This document shows positions 35,580 through 44,061 of a stretch of DNA of 57,885 bases, in pieces. This DNA comes from Gemmatimonadota bacterium (GTDB lineage: Bacteria > Gemmatimonadota > Gemmatimonadetes > Palauibacterales > KS3-K002), in NCBI GenBank assembly GCA_020344375.1, contig CP070823.1:1080899-1138783 (forward strand). Reading direction: 5' to 3'. A model generated the notes under the pieces. That model was not told where the DNA came from, searched no databases, and saw only the letters and a list, made by a program, of their open reading frames with translations. Each line of letters begins with the position of its first letter. Position 1 is the first letter of the stretch. The position numbers and the translations under genes were made by a program.

Positions 35580-35608
35580 TTGTTGGCGGTGGCAGGGTGG
35601 CCTAGATT
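35580..35608 (+). promoter_or_regulatory. Possible promoter of the PPC-repeat gene
   Basis: TTGTTG (35580-35585), a 17-base spacer and TAGATT (35603-35608), 50 bases before the ATG at 35658. The same -10 hexamer followed by GCG occurs before dnaX. Confidence 0.4.
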
Positions 35609-35657
35609 GCGACGGGTCGTTCGTCTCCCCGGTGCCGGCCTGCAACCCGTCGAGGTG

Positions 35658-36869
35658 ATGACCGTGCTCAGCGTTAACCGGCCGAACGTAGTCGTGTCCG
35701 TTGTGCTGTGCGCTCTCCTGCTCGGTTCCACGCGATACCTTGAGGCCCAGGCGGGAGCGTCGATCCTGAGCCTGCTGGAGGCAAGAGGGCAGCTCAGCGT
35801 GGGCGGGGAGGTGCGGGGTGCGCTTTCCAGTTCCGATCACCGGTCAGCCCGCGACGCCTACATGGAGGCCTGGGCCCTCGAGGGACAGGCCGGCGAGTCG
35901 GTGACGGTCGACCTGATCTCGGACGACTTCGACGCCTACCTCTACGTCGTGGGGCCCGGGATGTATCAAACGCTCTCGGACGATGACTCGGGGGGAGCCT
36001 GCCACGCGCGTATCACGTTCACCTTCCTGGAGGACGGGACCTTCCGGGTGGTGGCGAGCTCGACAGGGCCCCGGCAGACGGGGATCTACAGCCTACGCGT
36101 GTCGGATAAGCCAGGACCGACCGCGGCGTATTCGTGCGGCGGGATCAACCCGGCCTTGCTCAGCGACCTGCCGATCGATGGCCGCACTCTGCGCGTGGGA
36201 GAGGTGGCGTCGGGTGCACTGACGGCAAGCAGTTCGAGGCCCAGCGGTGGGGCGGGAGCCGAGGCTTGGGGGCTGGAAGGCCGCGCCGGGGAGTCGGTGA
36301 CGGTAGTGCTGGAGTCAGATGCCTTCGACGCCTACCTCCTTGTCAGCGGACCGGGTCTGAGTGACGTACTCACGGACGACGATGGGGCCGGCGATCTGAA
36401 TTCCCAGATCACGTTGACCTTCCCGGCCGACGGGACATACCTGGTGGTGGCGAGCAGCGTAGCTGAGAGCGCTGTCGGGCCGTATACGCTCCGGGTCACG
36501 GAGCCGCTGGACATCAACGAGCTGCCCACGGCCGAGCGGATCATCGAGGTCGGTGGGACGATGACGGGCTGGCTGAGTTCGGCCGACCCGATCATCGGTG
36601 AGGGGCGGCGCGGGGAGGCGTGGGCGCTGATGGGCCGCGCCGGGCAGATCTACACTATCGATCTCGAGTCCTCGGAGTTTGACTGCTACCTCATGGTCGT
36701 GGGGCCAGGTTTCGGAGAGCCGCTCGTGGACGACGACAGCGGCGGCGATCTGGACTCGAGGATCAGGATCACGCTCCCCGAGGACGGGACCTACCGGGTG
36801 ATCGTGAGTTCGGCCGGTTCAGGGGAAACGGGCGAGTACAGCCTACGAGTTGAGGAAGCGGAAGGTTAG
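35658..36869 (+). CDS. Exported protein with three PPC-type beta-sandwich repeats
   Basis: About 403 aa. The ATG at 35658 gives a clean signal peptide (VNRPNVVVSVVLCALLLGSTRYLEAQA); a TTG 93 bases earlier would add a non-signal extension. Three tandem domains of about 110-120 residues share one pattern: EAWALEGQAGESVTVDL, SDDFDAYLYVVGPG, SDDDSGGACHARITFTF, EDGTFRVVASS, GIYSLRV. Repeat 2 and repeat 3 are clearly parallel (EAWGLEGRAGESVTVVLESDAFDAYL; EAWALMGRAGQIYTIDLESSEFDCYL). This fits the pre-peptidase C-terminal (PPC) family found at the ends of secreted proteases, but no protease domain is attached. A Ca2+-binding role of the Asp-rich turns (SDDDSGG, TDDDGAGD, VDDDSGGD) is plausible. Confidence 0.82.
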   Translation: MTVLSVNRPNVVVSVVLCALLLGSTRYLEAQAGASILSLLEARGQLSVGGEVRGALSSSDHRSARDAYMEAWALEGQAGESVTVDLISDDFDAYLYVVGPGMYQTLSDDDSGGACHARITFTFLEDGTFRVVASSTGPRQTGIYSLRVSDKPGPTAAYSCGGINPALLSDLPIDGRTLRVGEVASGALTASSSRPSGGAGAEAWGLEGRAGESVTVVLESDAFDAYLLVSGPGLSDVLTDDDGAGDLNSQITLTFPADGTYLVVASSVAESAVGPYTLRVTEPLDINELPTAERIIEVGGTMTGWLSSADPIIGEGRRGEAWALMGRAGQIYTIDLESSEFDCYLMVVGPGFGEPLVDDDSGGDLDSRIRITLPEDGTYRVIVSSAGSGETGEYSLRVEEAEG

Positions 36870-36900
36870 TCGGCCGGTCGGAACTCAACTGGGGCCTCCG

Positions 36901-36929
36901 TTGCTCACCTGCCGCTGCCCAGCTAGATT
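36901..36929 (+). promoter_or_regulatory. Possible promoter of the dnaX operon
   Basis: TTGCTC (36901-36906), a 17-base spacer and TAGATT (36924-36929), about 94 bases before the dnaX ATG. The -35 match is modest and the -10 better. Confidence 0.4.
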
Positions 36930-37022
36930 GCGGAACGCGGCCCCCGAGTGTTGGCTTCGGGGCGGCAGGTGGGAGGGGGCTCATCCCTGCAAACAGACGT
37001 CTGACCTCATCAACCCACTAGG

Positions 37023-38699
37023 ATGCATCGTCCCGCACTCGCACGGCTTTATCGTCCGCGCCGCTTCTCCGAGATAGTCGGCCAGGACCACGTGTCGGCC
37101 ACGCTGCGAACCGGCGTGGAGCGGGGCCGGATCGCGCACGCCTACCTCTTCTGTGGACCGCGCGGCATCGGGAAGACGACGGCTGCCCGGGTTCTCGCGA
37201 TGGCACTCAACTGCGATAACCGGGAGAACGGGGAGCCGTGCGGGGTGTGCGAGAGCTGCGAGCGAATCTGGTCGGGGCGCACATCGCTGGATGTAGTGGA
37301 GATCGACGCGGCTTCCAACCGCGGTGTGGATGATGCCCGCGACTTGCGTGAGCGGGCGATGTACGCGCCGTCGGAGGCGTCTCGCTATAAGGTCTACATT
37401 ATCGATGAGGCCCACATGCTCACGCGGGAGGCGTGGAACGCATTCCTCAAGATCCTGGAGGAGCCGCCGCCGCGGGTCATCTTCGTCCTCGCCACGACGG
37501 AGCCAGGAAAGATCTTCCAGACGGCCCCGCCGATCCTGTCACGCTGCCAGCGGTTCGACTTCCACCGCATCTCGACCGAGCTGATCCGCAAGCGTCTGCG
37601 CGAGGTCCTGCAGGCGGAGAAGGTCGAGGCGGAAGAGCTGGCCCTCATCCCGATCGTCCGCAAGGCCGACGGCGCCTTGCGCGACGCGTTGTCGGCGCTC
37701 GATCAGGTCCTTGCTTTCAGCGGCGAGCGGATCACGGCCGCCGACGTCCGCCAGGTTCTGGGGCTCGTGGAGGAGGATCTCTATTTCGGACTGTTCGAGA
37801 TTCTCTACGAAGGTCGCGCCGCGGACGTCTTCGGGTACGTCGAGAAGCTCATCGACGGCGGGTACGATCTGGAGGAGTTCTACAAAGGTCTTGGCGATGC
37901 GCTGCGTCTCCTGTTGAGGATTCGCCTCGAGGGTGCGGATTCAGGACTGTCGGCGACCCTTGAGACCGCGGAGCGCTACGTCGAGATCGCCGGACGCTTC
38001 GCTCCCGGTGACCTACTCCGGATGCTGTCGGCCCTCGCCGAGCTCGACACGGATGGCCGTTTCCGCAAGAGCGAGCAGCAGCGGATTCTCATCGAGGTGT
38101 TGCTGCTCAAGTTCGCCATGCTGGATCGCACGGTCGAACTGGAGGAGCTCATGGAGGCGGTTGGGGGCAGCCCGAGCTCACCGGCCAGTCCGGGCCGCAG
38201 CGAAGGTGCACAGTCGGCAGAGAGTACGGGTGGCGGACGCGAGGCAAAGGCGCGCAGTGCCCGGAGTCAGGTCGAGGAGCGGTCCCAGAACGATCCTGGT
38301 GGGCCGCGCAGCGGGGCTGGAGGCCCGCTGGAGGCGGCGCGCGCGGCTTGGCAGGAGATGATTGCAGAGGGTCGTGTTCTCCGTCCGGGTCAGGGGATCG
38401 CCCTTCGGGCCGCTCAGCTCCTTGAGTTGCGACCTGATGGCGGGCTGCGAGTGGCAGTCCCTAGGGGAACGCCGAGCGCTGAGGTCCTGGGGGATCCCGT
38501 CGCACGGCGACGGATCGAGGAAGAACTTTCGAAGCGTCTCGGGCGCGCCATACGCCTGGCAGGCACGGGAGAGGAAGGGCCGCTGCCTCCGCGGATCAGC
38601 CCGGAGAGCGCTCGGGCGCAGCGGCTGGCCCGGCTGGTTGAGGGTGACCAGGGCCTCCAGAGCCTCGTGGACAAGCTCGACCTCGAGCTGATTGAGTGA
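37023..38699 (+). CDS. dnaX: DNA polymerase III subunits gamma/tau
   Basis: DnaX (558 aa) is the clamp-loader motor and, in the tau form, ties polymerases together. Motifs: RPRRFSEIVGQDHV, Walker A CGPRGIGKTT, a zinc module with four Cys (LNCDNRENGEPCGVCESC), VEIDAASNRGVDD, Walker B YIIDEAHML, sensor 1 FVLATTEP, and the SRC motif LSRCQRFDFHRI. Domain III follows. The stretch from about 385 to 440 is low-complexity (Ser, Gly, Arg), and the C-terminal about 110 residues could be a short tau region. No slippery A-run frameshift site was seen. ybaB and recR follow, the conserved dnaX-ybaB-recR order. Confidence 0.95.
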   Translation: MHRPALARLYRPRRFSEIVGQDHVSATLRTGVERGRIAHAYLFCGPRGIGKTTAARVLAMALNCDNRENGEPCGVCESCERIWSGRTSLDVVEIDAASNRGVDDARDLRERAMYAPSEASRYKVYIIDEAHMLTREAWNAFLKILEEPPPRVIFVLATTEPGKIFQTAPPILSRCQRFDFHRISTELIRKRLREVLQAEKVEAEELALIPIVRKADGALRDALSALDQVLAFSGERITAADVRQVLGLVEEDLYFGLFEILYEGRAADVFGYVEKLIDGGYDLEEFYKGLGDALRLLLRIRLEGADSGLSATLETAERYVEIAGRFAPGDLLRMLSALAELDTDGRFRKSEQQRILIEVLLLKFAMLDRTVELEELMEAVGGSPSSPASPGRSEGAQSAESTGGGREAKARSARSQVEERSQNDPGGPRSGAGGPLEAARAAWQEMIAEGRVLRPGQGIALRAAQLLELRPDGGLRVAVPRGTPSAEVLGDPVARRRIEEELSKRLGRAIRLAGTGEEGPLPPRISPESARAQRLARLVEGDQGLQSLVDKLDLELIE

Positions 38700-38811
38700 G
38701 GTGGTCGGACGGCGGCACAGCCCCGGATTAGCCGAAAAAGGCTGGCCTTGCGTCACTTTTGGGTATGAGTCAACTTTGAGCGGTGTCGATGGGTGAGCGG
38801 GAGTCGCCAGG

Positions 38812-39141
38812 ATGAACAATCTTCACCAGTTGTTCCAGCTGGTCCAGCAGGGCCAGGCTCGACTGACCGAAATTCAGACGCAACTGGCAGCGAAGACGGT
38901 CACGGCCAGCAGTGGTGGGGGGTTGGTAAAGGTGGTGGCGGATGGCCAGGGCCGCATCCGCGAGATCAAGATCGATCCGTCCGTGGTTAATCCCACCGAC
39001 GTTGAGATGCTGGAGGACCTGGTGCAGGCGGCTGTGTCCGATGCCCAGGCTCGCGCCCGCCAGCTGTACGAGGAGGAGATCAATCGTATGGCCGGTGGGC
39101 TGGCCCCGTTCAACCTGGGCAATCTCTTCGGAGGCTCGTAG
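38812..39141 (+). CDS. ybaB: Nucleoid-associated protein YbaB/EbfC
   Basis: A 109-aa member of the YbaB/EbfC DNA-binding family, a tweezer-shaped dimer. Conserved features: the N-terminal helix with LFQLVQQGQARLTEIQTQLAAKTV, GLVKVVADGQGRIREIKIDPSVV, and DVEMLEDLVQAAVSDAQARARQLYEEEINRMAGGL. Gly-rich C terminus FNLGNLFGGS. It is in the usual place between dnaX and recR; the 112-base gap before it contains an imperfect TTAGCC/GGCTGG stem and a TATGAG-type AT-rich segment but no clear promoter. Confidence 0.93.
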   Translation: MNNLHQLFQLVQQGQARLTEIQTQLAAKTVTASSGGGLVKVVADGQGRIREIKIDPSVVNPTDVEMLEDLVQAAVSDAQARARQLYEEEINRMAGGLAPFNLGNLFGGS

Positions 39142-39150
39142 GGCCCAGGC

Positions 39151-39735
39151 ATGTCGGTCATCGACGATCTGGCCAGCGAGTTTTCGCGTCTCCCTGGAAT
39201 CGGTCGCAAGACCGCCTATCGGCTCACACATTACTTGTTGAAGATCCCGCCGGAGGAGGCGTGCCGACTAGCGCGGGCCATCGAGGCGATGGCCGAGCGG
39301 GTGAGGCACTGCTCGACCTGTCACAACTTGAGCGAGTCTGATCCCTGCGAGTACTGTACGAATCCGAACCGGGATCAGGCGACAATCTGCGTGGTCGAGG
39401 AGGCTTCGGATATCGCGGCGATCGACGGTTCTGGCGGTTATCGAGGTCTCTACCACGTTCTCGGGGGTTGTCTCTCACCCCTGGACGGTATCGGGCCTGA
39501 AGAGCTGAACGTGGATTCGTTGCTCGCCCGTTTGAACAGCGAGATACGTGAGGTGATCGTCGCGACGAACCCCAGCGTGGAGGGCGAGGCGACTGCCACT
39601 TACCTGCACAAGGTGGTGGCACCGCGAGGGGTTAAGGTGACCCGCCTGGCCCGGGGGCTGCCGGTGGGTGGCGATCTGGAGTACGCTGACGGTGTTACCA
39701 TCGCGCAGGCGCTGGCTGGGCGCAGGGGGATGTAG
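39151..39735 (+). CDS. recR: Recombination mediator RecR
   Basis: RecR (194 aa) acts with RecO/RecF to load RecA on gaps. Features: an N-terminal helix-hairpin-helix (FSRLPGIGRKTAYRLTHYLL), a four-Cys zinc finger (HCSTCHNLSESDPCEYCTN), a TOPRIM domain (TICVVEEASDIAAIDGSGGYRGLYHVLGG, with the E and DxD-like positions), PSVEGEATATYL, and a C-terminal RLARGLPVGGDLEYADGVTIAQALAGR. Start ATG 39151 is nine bases after ybaB. Confidence 0.97.
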   Translation: MSVIDDLASEFSRLPGIGRKTAYRLTHYLLKIPPEEACRLARAIEAMAERVRHCSTCHNLSESDPCEYCTNPNRDQATICVVEEASDIAAIDGSGGYRGLYHVLGGCLSPLDGIGPEELNVDSLLARLNSEIREVIVATNPSVEGEATATYLHKVVAPRGVKVTRLARGLPVGGDLEYADGVTIAQALAGRRGM

Positions 39736-40086
39736 ATGCGTCTGAAGAGGAGTAAGGGGTCAATCGTCACAACCAGACTGCTACGGACGGCCGGTCTGGC
39801 GCTCGCTGGTGCGGTTGCCGTCAGTGCGCTGGGCGTGCTGCTAATCCGTGACCAGGTGAACCGGCACCGTCGCGATCTGTTTAGCCCACGGCCGTTGCGT
39901 CGCTTGGCAGCCCTGACGTATATCGGACGTCACCCGCACATCGAGAACGCGCATCTGCTGCGTGATTTTCTGGGCTGGGAGACGGAGCCGATGCTGAGGC
40001 GGAGGGCGGCCTCGATTCTGGAGCGCATGGAACGGGCTCTGGCGGCCGGTTCCGATGGAGGGGCGGCGCTACCGGCAACGGACTAG
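39736..40086 (+). CDS. Small membrane-anchored protein with HEAT-like helices
   Basis: A 116-aa protein of unknown function. A basic start (LKRSKG) precedes one membrane helix (GLALAGAVAVSALGVLLI). The remainder is cytoplasmic or periplasmic and consists of two helices resembling one HEAT repeat (RRLAALTYIGRHPHIENAHLLRDFLGWETEPMLRRRAASILERMERAL). Its ATG abuts the recR stop without a gap, and its 3' end nearly touches the roadblock gene, so it is sandwiched between recR and the mglB-mglA pair. It might be a membrane partner of the MglA GTPase system, but that rests on position alone. Confidence 0.6.
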   Translation: MRLKRSKGSIVTTRLLRTAGLALAGAVAVSALGVLLIRDQVNRHRRDLFSPRPLRRLAALTYIGRHPHIENAHLLRDFLGWETEPMLRRRAASILERMERALAAGSDGGAALPATD

Positions 40087-40093
40087 TGAAGGA

Positions 40094-40594
40094 ATGAAGC
40101 CTGGCGGAGCACCCAGCTGGTCGTTCGGGGCGAGCGACTCGGAGCGAATCGAGGAGATCCTGAACAATCTCCTCTACGAATCCAACGCCCGCTGTGCGTT
40201 GCTCGTCGATCGCACCGGCCAGCTCGTGACGACAGTTGGCGAGCAGCCCGAATTCGACTCGGCCGCCTTCGCCAGCCTGACGGCAGCTGACTTCTCCGCC
40301 AACGACCAGCTCGCTGCGCTCATAGGAGAGGAGGAATTCAACTCACTCTTCCATCAGGGGCGCAGGGAGTCCATGTATCTGGCCGACGTGGGCAAACGCC
40401 TGATCCTGGTCGTGCTGTTCAACCAGCAAACGACCCTGGGCCTTGTGCGGATAAAGATCAAGGACGCCGTGGAGGGCCTCAACAGAGCGTTCGAGGAGGT
40501 ATTCGGAAGGGCTGAGGGAGAGGAGAGCCCGGCTCTTGAGCGGGGCTTCGTAGACGAAGCGGAGGACGAAATTGACCGACTGTTCCGGGAATAG
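40094..40594 (+). CDS. Roadblock/LC7 protein, MglB-like GTPase-activating partner
   Basis: A 166-aa roadblock/LC7-domain protein. The core reads ERIEEILNNLLYESNARCALLVDRTGQLVTTVGEQ, then FASLTAADFSANDQLAALIGEEEFNSLFHQGRRESMYLADVGKRLILVVLFNQQTTLGLVRIKIKDAVEGL. MglB proteins of this type stimulate GTP hydrolysis by MglA and help define cell poles. The mglA gene follows after 12 bases, supporting the assignment. An acidic C-terminal tail of about 35 residues is present. I chose ATG 40094; an ATG at 40055 would overlap the previous gene and lacks a ribosome binding site. Confidence 0.85.
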   Translation: MKPGGAPSWSFGASDSERIEEILNNLLYESNARCALLVDRTGQLVTTVGEQPEFDSAAFASLTAADFSANDQLAALIGEEEFNSLFHQGRRESMYLADVGKRLILVVLFNQQTTLGLVRIKIKDAVEGLNRAFEEVFGRAEGEESPALERGFVDEAEDEIDRLFRE

Positions 40595-40606
40595 GGGATC
40601 TCGACG

Positions 40607-41185
40607 ATGTCGATGATCAACTATGCTTCCCGGGAGATCAACTGCAAGATAGTGTACTACGGGCCCGGGCTCGGCGGCAAGACGACGAACCTGGAGTACA
40701 TATACAACAAGGTGGCGCCCAGCACCCGCGGTAAGCTGATCAGCCTAGCCACGGAGACGGAGCGCACGCTCTTCTTCGACTTCTTGCCAGTTGACCTGGG
40801 TACGATTCGAGGCTTCAAGACTCGTTTCCATCTGTACACGGTCCCCGGACAGGTCTACTACAACGCCAGCCGGAAGCTCATTCTGAAGGGCGTGGACGGG
40901 GTCGTGTTTGTCGCCGACAGCCAGATCGAGCGGCTCGACGCGAATATCGAGTCGATGCACAATCTGTACGAGAATCTCGCCGAATATGGCTACGACTTGC
41001 GGCAGATCCCGTTCGTGATCCAGTACAACAAGCGCGACCTCCCGAACGTGTCGAATGTAGAGGAGCTGGAACGCCACCTAAACCCTGATCGGGTCCCGGC
41101 CTACGAGGGCGTCGCGACCAAGGGGGTCGGCGTGTTTGACACGCTCAAGGCCGTTGCGAAGCTGGTGATCAAGTCGCTCGGCTGA
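40607..41185 (+). CDS. mglA: Polarity-type small Ras-like GTPase MglA
   Basis: A 192-aa bacterial Ras-like GTPase. Motifs: [30 protein letters not shown] (G1 GPGLGGKT), [38 protein letters not shown] (the TVPGQ replacement of DxxG typical of MglA), GVVFVADSQ, and QYNKRDLP (G4 NKRD). Closely resembles MglA proteins from Thermus and Myxococcus. MglA-MglB pairs control motility polarity in myxobacteria, yet many non-gliding bacteria have them with unknown outputs. It stands next to its roadblock partner and pgsA. Confidence 0.95.
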   Translation: MSMINYASREINCKIVYYGPGLGGKTTNLEYIYNKVAPSTRGKLISLATETERTLFFDFLPVDLGTIRGFKTRFHLYTVPGQVYYNASRKLILKGVDGVVFVADSQIERLDANIESMHNLYENLAEYGYDLRQIPFVIQYNKRDLPNVSNVEELERHLNPDRVPAYEGVATKGVGVFDTLKAVAKLVIKSLG

Positions 41186-41200
41186 GCGGGGATCCATCCC

Positions 41201-41836
41201 GTGAACCTGCCAAACGGCATAACGGTCGCGCGCTTCGTTGCGGCGCCCGTGATCTTCGCGCTCATCCTGAGCGGAGGGTTCGGTCAACTCCTGCTGGCTT
41301 TCGTTCTCTTCCTAGGAGCGGCGATATCGGATATTTGGGATGGCTACCTGGCGCGTCGTCGTGGCCAGATCACCGACTTCGGGAAACTGGCTGACCCGAT
41401 AGCCGACAAACTCCTGGTTCTCGGTACCTTCATCCCGTTCTACATCGTCTCGCTGAGCGTCGGGACCAGCAGCGTTCGGGTGGTGCCCTACTGGGGTATC
41501 CTGCCGCTCTGGGTGTTGATCGTTGTGTTGGGTCGCGAGTTCCTGGTCACCCTGTTCCGAGGCTTCGCCAAGCGGCAGGGTGTCGTGATCCCGGCTGGGA
41601 AAGAGGGCAAGTACAAGGCATTGTTTCAGAACCTCTTCATCGGCGGCGAGATATTCTGGTTGGCCTTGCGCGCCCGTGCGCTGGAGCGCGGCTGGGATAG
41701 TCCGTTCTGGTCGTTCTGGGAGGTGTTCCACGGCTCTTTCGTGGCCATTACCCTCACGGTCGCCGTGCTGCTGACGGCCTATTCGCTGGTCGCCTACGTG
41801 TGGAAGTACCGCGCGCTGGTGGCTCGTATGTCGTAG
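41201..41836 (+). CDS. pgsA: CDP-diacylglycerol-glycerol-3-phosphate 3-phosphatidyltransferase
   Basis: A 211-aa integral membrane enzyme that makes phosphatidylglycerol phosphate. The CDP-alcohol phosphotransferase signature is seen from DGYLARRR through GKLADPIADK (pattern DGxxARx8Gx3Dx3D). The N terminus NLPNGITVARFVAAPVIFALIL is typical of PgsA, as is GREFLVTLFRG. About five to six helices. Start GTG 41201 lies 16 bases after mglA. The cinA gene follows after four bases, the conserved pgsA-cinA arrangement. Confidence 0.93.
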   Translation: MNLPNGITVARFVAAPVIFALILSGGFGQLLLAFVLFLGAAISDIWDGYLARRRGQITDFGKLADPIADKLLVLGTFIPFYIVSLSVGTSSVRVVPYWGILPLWVLIVVLGREFLVTLFRGFAKRQGVVIPAGKEGKYKALFQNLFIGGEIFWLALRARALERGWDSPFWSFWEVFHGSFVAITLTVAVLLTAYSLVAYVWKYRALVARMS

Positions 41837-41839
41837 GGC

Positions 41840-43102
41840 ATGAAGCGCGAGCTGACGGCCATCGAGATCGTCACGATTGGAGAGGAGCTGCTCAGCGGAG
41901 CCACGCTCGACTCGAATGCGGCTACGATCGCCCAGGCACTCGAGCCGCTCGGCCTGCGGGTGGTCCGCAGGACTACGGTTGGCGACGAGGCGGGCGGCAT
42001 CGCTGACGCTGTGGCTTCGGCACTGGCGCGAACCGGTGCCGTCATCACCACGGGCGGGCTGGGCCCGACGGACGACGATATCACCAAGGCGGCCGTTGCA
42101 GGCGTTCTTGGCCGCCCACTGGAGTTCCGGGAGGAGGTCTGGGCGCGGCTCAAGGAGCGCTGGGCCCGCCGCGGGAGAATCCCGGAGACGAACCGCCGGC
42201 AAGCCGAGGTGCCGGCCGGGGCTGAGGTCTTCCCCAATCCACGTGGTACGGCGCCGGGCCTTGCCGTGGAGGACGAGCGCTTGGGCCTATGTGTTCTGCT
42301 GCCCGGTCCGCCCGCAGAGGTGGAGAGCCTCGTGCAGGACGCGATCGTCGCGTTCCTGGCACAGCGGGTGAGCGGTGACGTGAAGCGGCCCTATCGATGT
42401 CAGCTGCGGACGACTGGCGTGGCCGAGTCGGCGATAGCAGAACGGGTTGGCGGTCGCCTCGACGACTTGTTGCTGGACGTTGCCTACCTGCCTGAGGTGG
42501 ACGGCGTCGATATCCGGCTGACCGGCTGGGCAAGGGACGAGGTGGAGGTCACCGAGCGGTTACACGAGGCGGTAAGGCGCCTGCGTGAGACCCTCGGGTT
42601 GCACATCTACACTGAGGGGCCGGCGGACCTGGCGCAGGTCGTGGGAGATCTGCTGCGGCAGCGGGGCCTGACGGTGACGGTCGCGGAGAGCTGCACTGCT
42701 GGTCTCATCGCCCGACGTCTAACCGAGTTCGCAGGCTCGTCCGACTACTTCTGGGGCGGTATGATCGTCTACGACGATCGAGCGAAGGTCGAGCTGCTCG
42801 GCGTAGCCGAGGAGACGCTTCGGCGATACGGCGCTGTGTCGGAGGAGACGGCGCGGGAGATGGCTGAAGGTGCCTGCCGCCGCTCCGGCAGCGCTGCCGC
42901 GATAGCGGTGAGCGGCATCGCTGGACCGGCAGGCGGAACGGAAGAGAAGCCGGTCGGCACAGTGTGGCTGGCCGTGAGACTCAACGACGAGACCGTGGCG
43001 AAGCGACGGTACTACCCTGGCACACGTGACATGGTGCGTGCACGAGCTGCCCAGGGTGGCCTGGACTTGCTGCGGCGAACGCTGTTGCAGGCAGGACTGT
43101 GA
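41840..43102 (+). CDS. cinA: CinA: MoaB-like domain plus nicotinamide-nucleotide amidase
   Basis: A 420-aa two-domain protein. The N-terminal MPT-binding/COG1058 domain has EIVTIGEELLSGATLDSN and TGGLGPTDDDITKAAVAG. The C-terminal CinA/PncC domain has TVAESCTAGLIARRLTEFAGSSDYFWGGMIVYDDRAK and ISGIAGPAGGTEEKPVGTVWLAV. The family hydrolyses NMN to nicotinate mononucleotide (PncC) and acts on ADP-ribose (N-domain); competence linkage exists in some species. ATG 41840 follows pgsA by four bases, and its stop overlaps the hydrolase start (GTGA). Confidence 0.94.
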   Translation: MKRELTAIEIVTIGEELLSGATLDSNAATIAQALEPLGLRVVRRTTVGDEAGGIADAVASALARTGAVITTGGLGPTDDDITKAAVAGVLGRPLEFREEVWARLKERWARRGRIPETNRRQAEVPAGAEVFPNPRGTAPGLAVEDERLGLCVLLPGPPAEVESLVQDAIVAFLAQRVSGDVKRPYRCQLRTTGVAESAIAERVGGRLDDLLLDVAYLPEVDGVDIRLTGWARDEVEVTERLHEAVRRLRETLGLHIYTEGPADLAQVVGDLLRQRGLTVTVAESCTAGLIARRLTEFAGSSDYFWGGMIVYDDRAKVELLGVAEETLRRYGAVSEETAREMAEGACRRSGSAAAIAVSGIAGPAGGTEEKPVGTVWLAVRLNDETVAKRRYYPGTRDMVRARAAQGGLDLLRRTLLQAGL

Positions 43103-43980
43103 GAGGAGCTCACGCCTACTTCGCTGGATCGGGCGGGATCCGGCTGCACTATCGCTGCTGGGACGTGACGTCCCCCCGGGCGGTTGTCATCGTCTGTCAC
43201 GGGCTGGGAGAGCATTCGGGCCGCTATGAAGCGCTGGCCCAGGATTTTGCCAGGGCCGGTCTGAGCACGTATGCGCTGGATCACCGCGGGCACGGGCGGT
43301 CGGACGGGCGCAGGGGGCATGTGCGGCGGTTCATCCGCTACGTTCACGACCTGGAGAAGTTCCGGCGGCGCGTGTGTGGTTCTGTGGGGTTGGAGTTACC
43401 GCTCATCTTCCTCGGTCAATCGTTGGGTGGCCTGATCCTCATCCGCTATCTCCAGGAGTACCGGGGTGTCGCTGCGCGCGGCGCTGTCCTTTCGTCACCT
43501 TTGCTGGGCGTGGCGATGGATATCCCGCGCTGGCAGGAGCAACTGGCGCGGCTCCTCTATTATGTCGTGCCGGCGCTTCCGCTGAGCACCGGTTTGCCGC
43601 CTGAGTACCTGAGTCACGACCTGCAAGTAGTGGCAGCTTACAAGCGCGACCCTCTGGTCCATGACCGAATCACCCCCCGTCTGTACGGCGAGGTCCTCCG
43701 GGAGATTGAACGTGCCCACCGCAAGGCATCCCTGCTGCGTTTGCCGCTGCTCTTCCTGGTGCCCAGCGAAGACAAGCTGGTGCGTCCGGACCTCGTGCAA
43801 CGCTATGCAGCGGCCGCGGGGCATCGGCCGCGCGTGCGGGTCGACACGCTGGCCGGCCTTTATCACGAGGCGTTGAATGAGACGACCCGGTCGAGTGTGG
43901 TTGCTGGCGTACTCGGATGGATCGAGCGGCAGATCACAGTGTATTCTCCAGCGCGAAGTGACGCGAAACCGGCAGAGTAG
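43099..43980 (+). CDS. Alpha/beta hydrolase, monoacylglycerol lipase-like (S33/Hydrolase_4)
   Basis: A 293-aa alpha/beta hydrolase. VVIVCHGLGEHSGRYEALAQDFARAG carries the oxyanion HG, DHRGHGRSDGRRGHV the strand-4 motif, and FLGQSLGGLILIRYL the nucleophile elbow (GQSLG). PSEDKLVRPDL supplies the acid and YHEALNE the His. This pattern is that of monoglyceride lipase and lysophospholipase families. There is no signal peptide, so it acts in the cytoplasm. Start GTG 43099 overlaps the cinA stop. A fatty-acid salvage role with the FakAB-like protein elsewhere in the window is conceivable but not shown. Confidence 0.86.
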   Translation: MRGAHAYFAGSGGIRLHYRCWDVTSPRAVVIVCHGLGEHSGRYEALAQDFARAGLSTYALDHRGHGRSDGRRGHVRRFIRYVHDLEKFRRRVCGSVGLELPLIFLGQSLGGLILIRYLQEYRGVAARGAVLSSPLLGVAMDIPRWQEQLARLLYYVVPALPLSTGLPPEYLSHDLQVVAAYKRDPLVHDRITPRLYGEVLREIERAHRKASLLRLPLLFLVPSEDKLVRPDLVQRYAAAAGHRPRVRVDTLAGLYHEALNETTRSSVVAGVLGWIERQITVYSPARSDAKPAE

Positions 43981-44061
43981 GGCAACCGTAGGGCTTGACT
44001 GCCGGCGCGAAAGCGGTGAGTCTGAGTCTGACACGCAGGTGACCTAAACGCGCAGAGCGAC

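Noticed and set aside
38699-38811. Terminator after dnaX (TTAGCC-GAAAAA-GGCTGG stem)
   Set aside because: Only four strong pairs plus two G-T pairs and no T-run; ybaB follows in the conserved operon order, so termination here is unlikely.
43981-44061. Possible heat-shock promoter or CIRCE element before grpE
   Set aside because: A TTGACT-17-GAGTCT arrangement is present, but the -10 is poor, and no TTAGCACTC-N9-GAGTGCTAA repeat exists.
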